Below are positions 44,773 through 54,242 of a stretch of 64,000 bases of DNA, in pieces. Source of the DNA: Bacteroidales bacterium (GTDB taxonomy: Bacteria; Bacteroidota; Bacteroidia; Bacteroidales; UBA932); the NCBI GenBank assembly GCA_023227835.1, contig JALOCI010000007.1, positions 1 to 64,000 on the forward strand, written 5' to 3'. The notes below the pieces were generated by a model, which ran no database searches, was not told the DNA's origin, and saw only the letters and a program-made list of their open reading frames with translations. Numbering within the stretch: the stretch's first letter is position 1; every line of letters starts with the position of its first letter. A program made the translations under genes and the position numbers.

Positions 44773-47151
44773 TTACAACGAAACTGACGTTACCTTCCCT
44801 GAGACGGTAAATGTCCCTTTTTGAGAACCTCCGCTATATGTCCCTGCGGAGTATAATCCGTTTGCTGCAGATCCTCCTGTATATGTTCCTCCGGTATATA
44901 CCTTATACGACTTGCCACTTGCCAGTTCAGATGAGGAAAACACCAGATAATAGGTATTTCTGATCGGGGCGTATGTAACCAAAGTTGCACCCGACGAGTT
45001 TTGAATATTGACAAGTGTGCCTGCAGCCAACCTTGAACTCAGCTTTATAAGAACAGTATATTGAGAAGAGGTTGAACTCGTCGCTTGTATCATATTACCC
45101 GAAGAGGGTCCGGAAGCCATCAGCAATCCTCCGGATATATTAAAACTCCCATTATAATCCATTGCCACCTCAGGAGCAGAATTCGGTCCCTGAGCAACTA
45201 AAATTCCTCCTGTCATTGCAACACTTCCATTGCTGTCAAGTGCGTCTCCGGATGTTGAGCTTAATGACAATGTACCTCCGGCCATTGTAAAAAGACTGCC
45301 GTCATTACTCTCGCCTCCGTTACCCTTAGTGGCGTTCACCGCATCATCCGAGGCTGTTATTGTACCATTCCCGTTATTGAAAGTTATATTCGAAGCCTCC
45401 ACACCCTCAACAGACTTGTTTATTGTGAGGATTCCCCCGTTTACTGTTATTGATGTTTCTGATTTGACACCGTCATCAGCCGACGATATGGTTACCGTTC
45501 CACTGTTCTGAATATATGCCCCGTCACATTTTATCGCTTTTGCCTCGCTTTCGCTACCGCTATATGTATAAACCGAGCCGGTTGTCGTAATATTCATCAC
45601 TCCTCCGTTCACATTCAATGCGCCGTCCGTTTTGATACCCTTGCCCGCCTTCCCGGAACTGTTAATAGTCATCGTGCCGGCGCTGAAGGTCATATTTCCG
45701 CCGCAGTTAATACCGGATGCCGCGGCGATATCATAATCTTCAGTATCATAAAATGCTGCTCCGGATGTTGTAATGGACAAATCACAATTTTCAATATTAA
45801 GATCTCCCCCGGTCTTGAGGCCTTTTGATGCCTTTCCCGACACCTTTAGTGTAATGGGGCTGATACTGTTGATAGTAGTGATTCCCTCGCTGGCTATCGC
45901 ATTTCCCTTGTCACCGGAGGTTGTTATGTCAATAGTCCCTCCGTAGATATTTATATAACCATCCTCACAGTCGACCCCCTCACCGGCAGAGACAACATTA
46001 AGAGTTCCTCCGTTCATTATGAAATAGTCATTTACATGAATACCGTCATTGCCAGCCTTGTTTATGGTCACAGAACCTTCCGATATTGATATATAGTCAT
46101 CACTGCAGATAGCATGACCATAGTTTCCTGTTACAACAAGTGAACCTTGTCCCGCAAATTCCATCTGTCCCTCGCTGAAAAAAGCTGCTTTCTGATCTTC
46201 TGTACTTGAAGTGTAAGTTGCTCCGTCAGTCAGAGTAGTTACTGTGTTGGCCTCCAAATAAACCGAGGCTCTTTTTGATGACTGGATGTTAATTGCCGGG
46301 CCATCGTCATTTGTCAGGGTTACACCTTTTAAAGTAAGCCTGAATTTATAATCGCTGTAAATCTTGAATGAACCGTTAGTAGTTGTACCGGCAAGAATAT
46401 AATTCACCTCTTGATCACTTATCGTAGACCTTACAACAACATCACCTGAAGAGACAGAAACTGTCACACCGTTTCCTTCGTATGGGTTTGATACTGTTGC
46501 TGTCGTTCCTGTGTATGTAACCACGACATTGGTTGAAGAGACGTCAACAGTGAAACTATCCGAAGTTGAAACAGAGTGCTCCCCTACTGTCACTGTGATT
46601 GTACCGGTTGTTGCGCCTGATGGTACTATAACCGTAAGCAGAGTTGCAGTTGCAGATGTAACGACAGCTTTTGTTCCGTTAAAGAGAACAGTATTCAGGA
46701 GTGGATTAGTACTAAAATTTGTCCCTGTTATAGTTACTGTCGTTCCGACACTTCCACCGGCAGGAGTGAATGCCGAGATTGTCGGAGGCTCTGCTGTCTG
46801 GGTGATTACTGTAAATGATGCCGACGATGTTACAGTGGTTGCCCCTACAGTGACAGATATGACACCCGTACTTGCCCCTGAAGGAACCGTAACGGTGAGT
46901 TGGGTAGATGTAGCAGCAGTTACAACTGCTGTAACCCCGTTAAACAGTACTACGTTATTTGCTGCAGTTGTACTGAAGTTTGTCCCGTTAACCGAGACAG
47001 TGGTTCCAATAGATCCGCTTTCAGGATAGAACCCGGAAATTGTCGGAGTTGTGACCGATTCCTCCGGGTCTTCCGGATCTTCTATCTGTATACAAGCAGA
47101 CAGAGTGATTGCGACAGCTGCCAGAATTAACATAAAAAATTTATTTTTCAT
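44773..47151 (-). CDS. TIG-repeat and DUF4353 beta-helix lipoprotein
   Basis: The 792-residue lipoprotein (signal ending TLSAC near residue 20) begins with two IPT/TIG immunoglobulin-like repeats (about 35-120 and 120-205; GSIGTTVSVNGTNFST and GSVGTTVTITGTNFST). The rest is a long right-handed beta-helix of the DUF4353 (Cthe_2159-like, carbohydrate-binding) type, with repeated INGG / GNAIxxSEG turns and Asp-Asp-Gly blocks such as SADDGVKSET. A Thr/Ser-rich composition is typical of exported surface proteins. Cthe_2159 binds polygalacturonate and calcium; function here is unknown. It stands alone, with about 200 bases to the next gene. Confidence 0.82.
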   Translation of the reverse strand: MKNKFFMLILAAVAITLSACIQIEDPEDPEESVTTPTISGFYPESGSIGTTVSVNGTNFSTTAANNVVLFNGVTAVVTAATSTQLTVTVPSGASTGVISVTVGATTVTSSASFTVITQTAEPPTISAFTPAGGSVGTTVTITGTNFSTNPLLNTVLFNGTKAVVTSATATLLTVIVPSGATTGTITVTVGEHSVSTSDSFTVDVSSTNVVVTYTGTTATVSNPYEGNGVTVSVSSGDVVVRSTISDQEVNYILAGTTTNGSFKIYSDYKFRLTLKGVTLTNDDGPAINIQSSKRASVYLEANTVTTLTDGATYTSSTEDQKAAFFSEGQMEFAGQGSLVVTGNYGHAICSDDYISISEGSVTINKAGNDGIHVNDYFIMNGGTLNVVSAGEGVDCEDGYINIYGGTIDITTSGDKGNAIASEGITTINSISPITLKVSGKASKGLKTGGDLNIENCDLSITTSGAAFYDTEDYDIAAASGINCGGNMTFSAGTMTINSSGKAGKGIKTDGALNVNGGVMNITTTGSVYTYSGSESEAKAIKCDGAYIQNSGTVTISSADDGVKSETSITVNGGILTINKSVEGVEASNITFNNGNGTITASDDAVNATKGNGGESNDGSLFTMAGGTLSLSSTSGDALDSNGSVAMTGGILVAQGPNSAPEVAMDYNGSFNISGGLLMASGPSSGNMIQATSSTSSQYTVLIKLSSRLAAGTLVNIQNSSGATLVTYAPIRNTYYLVFSSSELASGKSYKVYTGGTYTGGSAANGLYSAGTYSGGSQKGTFTVSGKVTSVSL

Positions 47152-47358
47152 TTCTTATAGAATTATTCACTTTATGACATAAAACTAGCTTATTGAATTT
47201 TCTCTAAAAAAATATATAAGTCAAAAGGTCCTTTACTTCAGTATAATCATCATTTTTATCAGTTAACCCATCTTTCAATTTTTCATAAAATAATGACCAT
47301 TGTATTGAATAATTTACTAGTTTTGACGAAGATAAGGAAATCAGCAACATACAGGATA

Positions 47359-47886
47359 ATGATAAGAATAATGTCAATCGCAGTGTTAGCATTTACTGCA
47401 TTCACTCTTGCAAGTTGCGACAAAACCCCGACCGGAGACGAAGATATTGTAACCGGAAAAGATGTTGAGATATATTTGTTGAAGAGCTTCACAAAAAGCT
47501 CCGGCAAACAGATTGACGAATCATCAGTAGTTTTGAAATCCACTCCATTGATAAGATATGCTGATATAACTTATTACAATAAGAGCAATTATACTTTCGG
47601 TCTGACAGAACAAGGAAAGAAGACGATCTTCAACATGGAAGTCCCTGCCGGAGGTCTGGCATTTGGAGTTACAGTAAATAAAGAGCTTATCTATACCGGA
47701 TACTTCTGGCCCTCATACTTTTCAAGTTTGTGTAACTGGGTTTACACCGACTCATTTATAGGAGGAGCCTCAGGCAAACTGTCCATCGAGTTGGGAATTA
47801 TAATTGAAAATGATGTGATTCCGGACAATCGTAATAACAGTAAAATCCTCACCGTCATGGCAAGAGACGGCAAATTAAAAGAGTAA
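47359..47886 (+). CDS. Small lipoprotein of unknown function
   Basis: From the ATG at 47359 the product has 175 residues with a lipoprotein signal (FTLASC near residue 20); ATG 47371 is an equally possible start, while the frame from 47293 adds 22 non-signal residues. The mature part is beta-rich (VVLKSTPLIRYADITYYNKS, TIFNMEVPAGGLAFGV) and I recognise no family. It ends 7 bases before the LysR gene, so the two may be cotranscribed. The 207-base gap to the DUF4353 gene holds an AT-rich leader without a clear promoter. Confidence 0.65.
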   Translation: MIRIMSIAVLAFTAFTLASCDKTPTGDEDIVTGKDVEIYLLKSFTKSSGKQIDESSVVLKSTPLIRYADITYYNKSNYTFGLTEQGKKTIFNMEVPAGGLAFGVTVNKELIYTGYFWPSYFSSLCNWVYTDSFIGGASGKLSIELGIIIENDVIPDNRNNSKILTVMARDGKLKE

Positions 47887-47893
47887 TCCTTAA

Positions 47894-48787
47894 ATGATTG
47901 ATTTCCGACTCCGGGTCTTTCTGTCAGTTGCAACAAAACTGAGCTTCACAAAAGCATCGGAAGAGATGTTCATTACACAGCCTGCCGTCACAAGACATAT
48001 CAAGGAGCTGGAATCTGAATATGAAGTAAGGTTATTTGACCGTGTAGGCAACAAAATATTCCTCACCCAGGCCGGTGAACTTCTATTGTCCTATGCAACC
48101 CAGATTCTCGCTTTACACAATGAGGCCAAATTTGAAATCAGCCAGCTTAAAGGTAATGCCGAGGGAGTATTTCGTATCGGTGCAAGTACCACTATTGCGC
48201 AATATGTCATTCCTCCCGCACTTGCCGGTTTTATAAAGAAATACCCCGGGATAAAACTTTCAATGATTTCCGGAAACACGGAGTATATAGAGAAAAAGGC
48301 TCTTAAAGGTGAGATAGACTTAGGTATAGTTGAAGGCAAACCCTCCAACCCGGACATACATTACACCCCATTTCTCAACGATGAACTTCTTGTCTTCACC
48401 TCCTGTTCAAACAAGGAGATTCCTGAGGAGGTCAACAATGAGGAATTCTGTACTCTTCCGCTTGTACTGAGAGAGAGGGGCTCCGGCACCCTTGATATAA
48501 TTAGCAAGATTCTTCTGAACAGGGGAATAGCACTCAAAAAACTAAATATTGCAATGTACCTGGGCAGCACCGAAAGCATTAAATCGTTTATTGAAAACGG
48601 CCAGGGAGCAGGAGTTGTTTCAAAATTCGCTATTGAGAGAGAGCTTGCAAAGGGGATTTTCCGGATCATTAAAACTACGGGACTGCAATTTACACGTCAA
48701 TTCTACTTTATCATGCCGCAGGGAGGAGAGCCCGCCGGGATTACAAAGCTGTTTTTCAATTATGTGGAAAAACACTATAACATATAG
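47894..48787 (+). CDS. LysR family transcriptional regulator
   Basis: The 297-residue protein has the LysR N-terminal HTH (TKASEEMFITQPAVTRHIKE, about 17-37, then RLFDRVGNKIFLTQAG) and a type 2 periplasmic-binding-like effector domain to the end. It closely precedes a YeiH-type exporter gene (76 bases), the arrangement of E. coli yeiE-yeiH, where the regulator responds to sulfite-related stress. In E. coli the genes are divergent; here they run in the same direction. The effector is not identifiable by eye. Confidence 0.92.
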   Translation: MIDFRLRVFLSVATKLSFTKASEEMFITQPAVTRHIKELESEYEVRLFDRVGNKIFLTQAGELLLSYATQILALHNEAKFEISQLKGNAEGVFRIGASTTIAQYVIPPALAGFIKKYPGIKLSMISGNTEYIEKKALKGEIDLGIVEGKPSNPDIHYTPFLNDELLVFTSCSNKEIPEEVNNEEFCTLPLVLRERGSGTLDIISKILLNRGIALKKLNIAMYLGSTESIKSFIENGQGAGVVSKFAIERELAKGIFRIIKTTGLQFTRQFYFIMPQGGEPAGITKLFFNYVEKHYNI

Positions 48788-48863
48788 TTATAGGCTATAA
48801 AAATTATCAATTTGACAATGTATTCATATTAAAATACTTTTGCGGCTTCAAATACCAAATGTA

Positions 48864-49784
48864 ATGAACGCTCGCAGATTTATTTTCATTTTCGCAATTC
48901 TTCTTTGCACCATGCCGTTTATTGATACCCCGATAGCCTTGCTAATGGGAATCGTTTTAACATGGATTTTCAAACATCCTTTTCCGGAGACGGGTAAAAG
49001 GATCACCAACAGTTTACTTAAAATTTCTGTAGTAGGTCTTGGATTCGGGATGAACGCATCCCAGGCTCTGGTAGCGGGGAAAGAGGGGTTTGTCTACACA
49101 CTCTTTTCAATCGCTGTTACGCTTTGTGCCGGTCTTTTAATAGGTAAATTTCTTAAGGTAGACAAAAAGAGCTCCTATCTTATCTCATCCGGAACGGCAA
49201 TCTGCGGGGGAAGTGCCATAGCAGCAATAGCGTCAGTTATAAAACCGGATGACAGGCAAACCGGGACGGCTCTTGGAACAATCTTTATCCTGAACTCCCT
49301 GGCACTTATAATCTTCCCGGTAATCGGGAAGTTTCTGGGCCTTTCCCAACATGAATTCGGGACATGGGCTGCCATTGCAATACACGACACAAGCTCTGTT
49401 GTCGGAGCAGCGAGCAAATATGGGAATGAAGCACTTCAGACAGCAACAACCATCAAACTTGTAAGAGCTCTTTGGATTATACCGCTCTCACTCTTTACCG
49501 TTTCCCTTTTCAAAAGCGACAGTAAGAAGATAAAAATTCCATGGTTCATACTCTTTTTTGTCGGAGCAACTGTTCTAAACTCAACAATTCCGGCAATACA
49601 AACTCTATCTCCATATATAGTTGATGTCTCAAAAACAGGTTTGAAGATAACCCTGTTTCTGATAGGTGCCAGTCTTACGCGTGAAATGGTAGTATCAACT
49701 GGTGTAAAACCATTAGTACAGGGGTTTTTATTATGGATTTTCATTTCTGTCGTTTCTGCACTCTCTGTACTCTATATTTTTTAA
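48864..49784 (+). CDS. YeiH-type putative sulfate/sulfite exporter
   Basis: Starting at MNARRFIFIF gives 306 residues; a slightly longer frame from 48840 adds eight residues with no support. There are about 9-10 membrane helices and the family hallmarks (SSGTAICGGSAIAAIASVIKPDD; WAAIAIHDTSSVVGAASKYG) of PF03601. Members are described as putative sulfate exporters; transport is not proven for this protein. It follows the LysR gene, which probably controls it. Confidence 0.88.
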   Translation: MNARRFIFIFAILLCTMPFIDTPIALLMGIVLTWIFKHPFPETGKRITNSLLKISVVGLGFGMNASQALVAGKEGFVYTLFSIAVTLCAGLLIGKFLKVDKKSSYLISSGTAICGGSAIAAIASVIKPDDRQTGTALGTIFILNSLALIIFPVIGKFLGLSQHEFGTWAAIAIHDTSSVVGAASKYGNEALQTATTIKLVRALWIIPLSLFTVSLFKSDSKKIKIPWFILFFVGATVLNSTIPAIQTLSPYIVDVSKTGLKITLFLIGASLTREMVVSTGVKPLVQGFLLWIFISVVSALSVLYIF

Positions 49785-49818
49785 GGTATATTTGCATAAT
49801 ATATAGATTTTAATTGCC

Positions 49819-50631
49819 ATGAAACTAAAATTTAATCTTATTGTATCCGCTCTCCTGCTCTCTTTGATTCTCAGTTCATGCGGACAGGTAATGATTACGG
49901 GCAGGAAACAGATTCTTCTTTACAGTCAGGGAGACATAACCTCTCTCAGCAATCAGGCATATACCGAATTGAAAACGAAAGCAAAGCCGTCAGATAACGC
50001 AAAGTACAACAAAATGGTAAATGATGTAGGCGTGAGGCTCACCGGTGCCGTTTCAAAATATTGCAAGCAAAACGGATGGGAAAGCACTCTTGAAGGGCTG
50101 AACTGGAAATTTGAGGTCTTTAAGGATGAGACTGTAAATGCATTTTGTCTGCCAAATGGCAATATAGTCTTCTATGAAGGAATCATGAAAATAACCAACA
50201 CTCCGGATCTAGTGGCCGTTGTTATGGGACATGAAATTGCCCATGCCCTTGCAAAGCACGGAAACGAAAGAATGAGCCAGGAGGTTCTTGTAGGAGCCGT
50301 CGGACAGGCTGTCTCCTCATACATAGGCACAGAGAACCAGAAGACACAGGCGGTATTCGGATTGGCTTACGGCCTAGGGTCGCAACTCGGCGTCCTTCTC
50401 CCCTATTCAAGAAAGCATGAGTATGAGGCAGACCGTCTCGGCCTTATAATTATGGCAATGGCCGGATACAACATAAGTGTAGCTCCCGGGTTCTGGGAAA
50501 CCATGAGTTCTACCGGCTCAAAGCAGCCGGAATTCATCAGCACTCACCCTTCTGATGAAAACAGAATCAAGTATATAAAATCAGTCATGCCGGAGGCTGT
50601 TAAATTTAGTGGCACTGATTTTTCTAAATAA
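49819..50631 (+). CDS. M48-family zinc metallopeptidase, lipoprotein
   Basis: The 270-residue lipoprotein (signal ending LSSC near residue 22) has the M48 signature VVMGHEIAHALAKHG, with the third zinc ligand Glu in YEADRLGL (about 200). It resembles LoiP/YcaL-type periplasmic proteases that act in outer-membrane quality control. The GH29 gene follows directly with no intergenic space apart from its leader, but cotranscription is uncertain. Confidence 0.9.
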   Translation: MKLKFNLIVSALLLSLILSSCGQVMITGRKQILLYSQGDITSLSNQAYTELKTKAKPSDNAKYNKMVNDVGVRLTGAVSKYCKQNGWESTLEGLNWKFEVFKDETVNAFCLPNGNIVFYEGIMKITNTPDLVAVVMGHEIAHALAKHGNERMSQEVLVGAVGQAVSSYIGTENQKTQAVFGLAYGLGSQLGVLLPYSRKHEYEADRLGLIIMAMAGYNISVAPGFWETMSSTGSKQPEFISTHPSDENRIKYIKSVMPEAVKFSGTDFSK

Positions 50632-50658
50632 TTGGCTATACACTACTTGCTTATATAT

Positions 50659-51981
50659 ATGATTACCAAACAAATGCAGAAATCCGTGCCTCTAAAAATA
50701 TTAACTCTGTTTTTTATTTTAGTTACAACTATTTCCTTTTCTCAGGATAAATATATTCCCTCAGCCGACAACCTGGAAAACAGAGAACAATTCATGAATG
50801 ACAAATTCGGCATCTTCATTCACTGGGGGTTATACAGCATGATGGCTGACGGAGAATGGATCATGCAAGACAGAAACCTTAATCACAATGATTACAGCAA
50901 ACTGGCCTCAGGGTTTTACCCGTCAAAGTTTAATGCCGATGAATGGGTTACAGCTATCAAGGAGTCAGGTGCAAGATATATCTGCATAACATCTCGTCAT
51001 CATGACGGTTTCTCCATGTTTGACAGCAAGTTCACGGATTATGACATTGTAGATGCCACCCCTTTCAAAAGAGATATTATGCAAGAGTTGTCGGATGCAT
51101 GTAAAAAATATGGAATAAAACTGCATATATATTACTCGCACCTCGACTGGAGCAGGGAAGATTATCCGTTAGGCAGAACAGGTCTCGGAACGGGACGTAA
51201 AGGAGAAGCCAACTGGGACAGTTATTTCAGCTTTATGAATAATCAGATATCCGAATTGCTGACAAAATACAACCCGAGAGCATTGTGGTTCGATGGCTGG
51301 TGGGATCACGATATCCACCCCGAGTTCAACTGGCACCTTGACGAACAGTATGCCCTTATACACAACATCAGACCAGGCTGCCTGATTGGAAACAATCATC
51401 ATCAAAAACCATTCTCCGGAGAGGATTTTCAGATGTTTGAGCGTGACCTTCCAACTGAAAATAAATCAGGATTTTCCGGACAGGAGATCAGCAGATTGCC
51501 TCTTGAAACCTGTGAAACAATGAACGGGACGTGGGGTTACAAAATGAAAGACACCACATATAAGAGTTTGAAAGAGATTGTCCACTATTTAGTTAAGGCT
51601 GCCGGCAATAATGCCAACCTCCTTCTGAACATCGGGCCACAACCAAACGGAGAGATTCCGCAATTAGCATTAGACCGCATGAAAGAGCTCGGCAAATGGA
51701 TGGATATATATGGAGAGACTATTTACGGCACACGTTCCGGCCTTATAGAACCTAAGGATTGGGGTGTGACCACTCAAAAGGGCAATAAGATGTTTGTCCA
51801 CATTCTTAATTTGAAAGACAACGAATTATTCTTACCTCTTATAAATGGAATTAGAATTAAAAGTGCAGTAACATTTGTGGACAAAATACCTGTAAGATTC
51901 ATTCAGAACAAAGAGGGAGTCCTTCTTAAACTACAGAATATACCATCTGATATTGATCTGGTTATCGAGTTAACTTTATAA
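50659..51981 (+). CDS. Alpha-L-fucosidase, GH29 family
   Basis: The preferred start gives 440 residues; ATG 50674 (MQKSVPLKILTLFFILV) would give a tidier signal peptide. The frame also extends back to a TTG at 50632. The mature part is a GH29 catalytic domain: FGIFIHWGLYSM, CITSRHHDGFSMFDSK and ALWFDGWWDHD, where the first Asp fits the nucleophile, then LLLNIGPQPNGEIP. GH29 enzymes remove alpha-linked fucose from glycans; this one is secreted or periplasmic. A C-terminal beta domain of about 80 residues completes the normal length. An IS element follows 37 bases after the stop. Confidence 0.92.
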   Translation: MITKQMQKSVPLKILTLFFILVTTISFSQDKYIPSADNLENREQFMNDKFGIFIHWGLYSMMADGEWIMQDRNLNHNDYSKLASGFYPSKFNADEWVTAIKESGARYICITSRHHDGFSMFDSKFTDYDIVDATPFKRDIMQELSDACKKYGIKLHIYYSHLDWSREDYPLGRTGLGTGRKGEANWDSYFSFMNNQISELLTKYNPRALWFDGWWDHDIHPEFNWHLDEQYALIHNIRPGCLIGNNHHQKPFSGEDFQMFERDLPTENKSGFSGQEISRLPLETCETMNGTWGYKMKDTTYKSLKEIVHYLVKAAGNNANLLLNIGPQPNGEIPQLALDRMKELGKWMDIYGETIYGTRSGLIEPKDWGVTTQKGNKMFVHILNLKDNELFLPLINGIRIKSAVTFVDKIPVRFIQNKEGVLLKLQNIPSDIDLVIELTL

Positions 51982-52010
51982 GTGACAAAAAATACCCGGC
52001 ATTAAAATTA

Positions 52011-52018
52011 ATTAATAC
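52011..52018. repeat. Target site duplication, left copy
   Basis: ATTAATAC, directly before the left inverted repeat. The identical right copy is at 53463-53470. Eight bases is the usual duplication of ISL3-family elements. Confidence 0.92.
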
Positions 52019-52089
52019 GGATCAAATGAAAAACCAGGTGGGGAAAGATTCGTGAAAGAGGTATCTTTGTAAAAAAACAGAGATAAAGG

Positions 52090-52464
52090 ATGGAAGCAAC
52101 GCAGGAACAGATGTTGAGCATACTGGAACTAATTTTACCCAAAGAGATACTGGAATATTTTATAATAGTAGACTTACAGATCCTTCCGAAGGAAGTGCAT
52201 CTGTATATAGATGAGAAAAACATTGTTCCGGAAGAGTACAAGGAAGGGAAGCTGACCTCAAAAGGATTCCACCCGGAAGCAATCATACAGGATTTTCCGC
52301 TGAGGGACAAGGCTCTATACCTTCATGTCAGGCGCAGGAAGTGGGTTGTGGAATCCTCCGGACAGATAGTAAGCAAGACATGGAACCTGTCGGCAACGGG
52401 AACGCGCTATTCGAATGAATTCGCGTCTTTTTTAAAAGGATTACTTGGATACCTACCCGATTAG
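52090..52464 (+). CDS. ISAon1-type transposase, N-terminal part (orfA)
   Basis: This 124-residue frame encodes the N-terminal region of the transposase (MEATQEQMLSILELILPKE; KGFHPEAIIQDFPLRDKALYLHVRRRKW), which in single-ORF ISL3 elements precedes the DDE domain. It overlaps the second frame by 29 bases (52436-52464), with orfB in the +1 frame. Whether the two are joined by frameshifting or translated separately cannot be told by eye; annotators usually call this the ISAon1 N-terminal region protein. Confidence 0.85.
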   Translation: MEATQEQMLSILELILPKEILEYFIIVDLQILPKEVHLYIDEKNIVPEEYKEGKLTSKGFHPEAIIQDFPLRDKALYLHVRRRKWVVESSGQIVSKTWNLSATGTRYSNEFASFLKGLLGYLPD

Positions 52465-53428
52465 CTCCAATTCTTTAGAGAAGTTCTTTCATATAAACGG
52501 AGACCTGTTAGGCCAACAGTACAAGGAGCACCTGAGTGATTACAACACATGGGAACAGAAGGGGCATGCCCACGAGTGGATACTGTTTCCGGAAAACATG
52601 GGCCCCCGGCTCAGCATCGACGAGACGAGCCTCTCAAACGGAGAGCTGTATACAATCCTGACGAACAAGGACGCAAGAGGTCAGAAAGGGACGATAGTGG
52701 CCATGGTTGAAGGCACAACCTCTGAGAAGGTAATAGGTGTATTAAACAAGTTGCCTAAAAAGTCAAGGGACCGTGTATCCGAGATTACCCTGGACATGGC
52801 CGGTTCTATGAATCTTATTGCCAAACGTTGCTTCACTAATGCAGAACAGGTCATTGACAGGTTCCATGTACAGAAACTGGCTCTTGATGCCTTGCAGGAG
52901 ATACGAATTGCTCACAGGTGGGAGGCTATAAATGAGGAGACTAATGACATTGAAAATGCAAGGGCAAACAAGGTTGAATATGTCCCTCAAGTCTTAAAGA
53001 ATGGAGACACAAAGAAACAACTCCTCTTCAGAAGCCGCTACCTGTTGTTCAAATCTCCCGACAAGTGGTCGGAAAGCCAGAAAAAAAGGGCAAGGATACT
53101 TTTTAAACTCTTTCCGGATATCAAAGAAGCCTTCTCTCTCGTACACAGTCTCAGATGCATTTACAATCAAAAGCATCCCAAGAATGTGGCAATTGCAAAA
53201 CTGGCTCTGTGGTTCAACAGGGTCACGGATTCCGGGTTTAAATCATTCAACTCAATCTCTGCAACAATATATGCACACTATGACAAAATCCTGAATTACT
53301 TCAACAACAGAAGCACTAATGCTTCTGCCGAATCTTTCAATGCGAAAATCAAGGCCTTCAGGTCTACCCAGAGAGGTGTCAGGAATATCAATTTCTTCCT
53401 CTTCAGGCTAAGTAAAATTTATGCCTGA
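52445..53428 (+). CDS. ISAon1-type transposase, catalytic part (orfB)
   Basis: The frame is open from 52436 and starts here at TTG, giving 327 residues. It has the DDE residues of ISL3 transposases: Asp in LSIDETSLS, Asp in ITLDMAGSM, then RFHVQKLALDAL, and Glu in ASAESFNAKIKAFR near the end. The zinc and N-terminal binding parts lie in orfA. No stop codon interrupts it. It ends 8 bases before the right inverted repeat. Confidence 0.88.
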   Translation: MDTYPISSNSLEKFFHINGDLLGQQYKEHLSDYNTWEQKGHAHEWILFPENMGPRLSIDETSLSNGELYTILTNKDARGQKGTIVAMVEGTTSEKVIGVLNKLPKKSRDRVSEITLDMAGSMNLIAKRCFTNAEQVIDRFHVQKLALDALQEIRIAHRWEAINEETNDIENARANKVEYVPQVLKNGDTKKQLLFRSRYLLFKSPDKWSESQKKRARILFKLFPDIKEAFSLVHSLRCIYNQKHPKNVAIAKLALWFNRVTDSGFKSFNSISATIYAHYDKILNYFNNRSTNASAESFNAKIKAFRSTQRGVRNINFFLFRLSKIYA

Positions 53429-53462
53429 AATTTATTGCTCCACCTACTTTTCAATTTGATCC

Positions 53463-53470
53463 ATTAATAC
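53463..53470. repeat. Target site duplication, right copy
   Basis: ATTAATAC, directly after the right inverted repeat; identical to 52011-52018. Confidence 0.92.
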
Positions 53471-53493
53471 CGGGTATTATAAAGTGTTATAAC

Positions 53494-53527
53494 AAAAAAA
53501 AGGATGTCACATAACATCCTTTTTTTT
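53494..53527. terminator. Bidirectional intrinsic terminator
   Basis: AAAAAAAGGATGT, a short loop, AACATCCTTTTTTT: a perfect stem with A and T tracts on both sides, so it can stop transcription from either direction. It lies between the IS and the leftward DUF4468 gene and probably marks the boundary of the phage-like region. Confidence 0.88.
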
Positions 53528-53662
53528 GTGGAGAATAAGGGATTAATTCTGAGAGTCTACATATTTACACTATATTGGTTGCCTGATATTTATGTTTCTT
53601 AAAAATCTCCTTTTTTTGTGCGGGATGTCCCGTTTTTGACCCGGTCAAAGATGTCGCTTCTC

Positions 53663-54208
53663 TTACCAATCTTGTGTCTTTTCTGACTTGTAATTCTGTA
53701 TAAATGACTCAATACTATTAAATATATCCTTTGAGAATAGAGTCATTGTTTCTTTTATGTTTTCCGCTACTTTATTATGTGCAGCACTACTTAAACCTCC
53801 CTGAAATTGTTTTTCATTATCTAGAATTAACCCAAGAGAGCATTGTTTAGCGTTACCAGGAAGGTTTGTGTGAGTGATATTAGTTATCTCCACTTTTATT
53901 CTTCCGTCTCTTGATTGTATTTGTACTGTGTACTCGATAAACCCATCATATGCCATATATGCAAACTTATTCATTGAATACTCTTTTGCTCCTTTTCCTG
54001 TTATTGAATTTACGCTCGGATCATCACTTTGTATAACTTTTTTGGGAGATGGGAAATTCATTACAAACCATTGCTTTGATGCTTGATATAATGTTTTTGC
54101 ATCAACAGAGTCAATCTTTATTATAGAACTATAAGTTAGTGCTCCTTGAGAGTAAGCAGGTATCTTACAACAAATAATAATTATTAATACTAATAAGGCT
54201 TTTTTCAT
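53663..54208 (-). CDS. DUF4468-like secreted protein
   Basis: The preferred start at 54208 gives 181 residues with a signal peptide (MKKALLVLIIIICCKIPAYSQ); the frame from 54253 would overlap the repressor gene. The mature part has the DUF4468 TBP-like fold pattern (LYQASKQWFVMNF, YDGFIEYTVQIQSRDGRIKVEI) common in Bacteroidetes. It lies downstream of the repressor on the same strand, a place where prophages carry lysogenic-conversion genes. Its function is unknown. The 135 bases to the terminator at 53527 hold nothing clear beyond a small GGG-ATGT-CCC stem near 53623. Confidence 0.7.
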   Translation of the reverse strand: MKKALLVLIIIICCKIPAYSQGALTYSSIIKIDSVDAKTLYQASKQWFVMNFPSPKKVIQSDDPSVNSITGKGAKEYSMNKFAYMAYDGFIEYTVQIQSRDGRIKVEITNITHTNLPGNAKQCSLGLILDNEKQFQGGLSSAAHNKVAENIKETMTLFSKDIFNSIESFIQNYKSEKTQDW

Positions 54209-54242
54209 GATTAAAATATAATGGTGAATTTGTTTTTGTGAA

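Larger units (their letters stand above)
52019..53462 (+). mobile_element. Complete ISAon1-type (ISL3-related) insertion sequence
   Basis: The 1444-base element is bounded by imperfect terminal inverted repeats: GGATCAAATGAAAAACCAGG at the left (52019-52038; repeat continues to 52043) and the complement of CTACTTTTCAATTTGATCC at the right (53437-53462). Both ends abut the 8-base duplication ATTAATAC. It carries two overlapping transposase frames in the arrangement known for Bacteroidetes ISAon1 elements. All parts are intact, so the element may still be active, and the perfect duplication suggests a fairly recent insertion. Confidence 0.93.
51991..53478. other. Stem-loop split by IS insertion
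   Basis: AATACCCGG at 51991-51999 is the exact complement of CCGGGTATT at 53470-53478. Removing the IS and one copy of the 8-base duplication restores a stem-loop with an 18-base AT-rich loop. On the minus strand a T tract follows the stem, so it would work best as a terminator of leftward transcription. The IS sits at the 3' edge of the loop. Confidence 0.75.
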
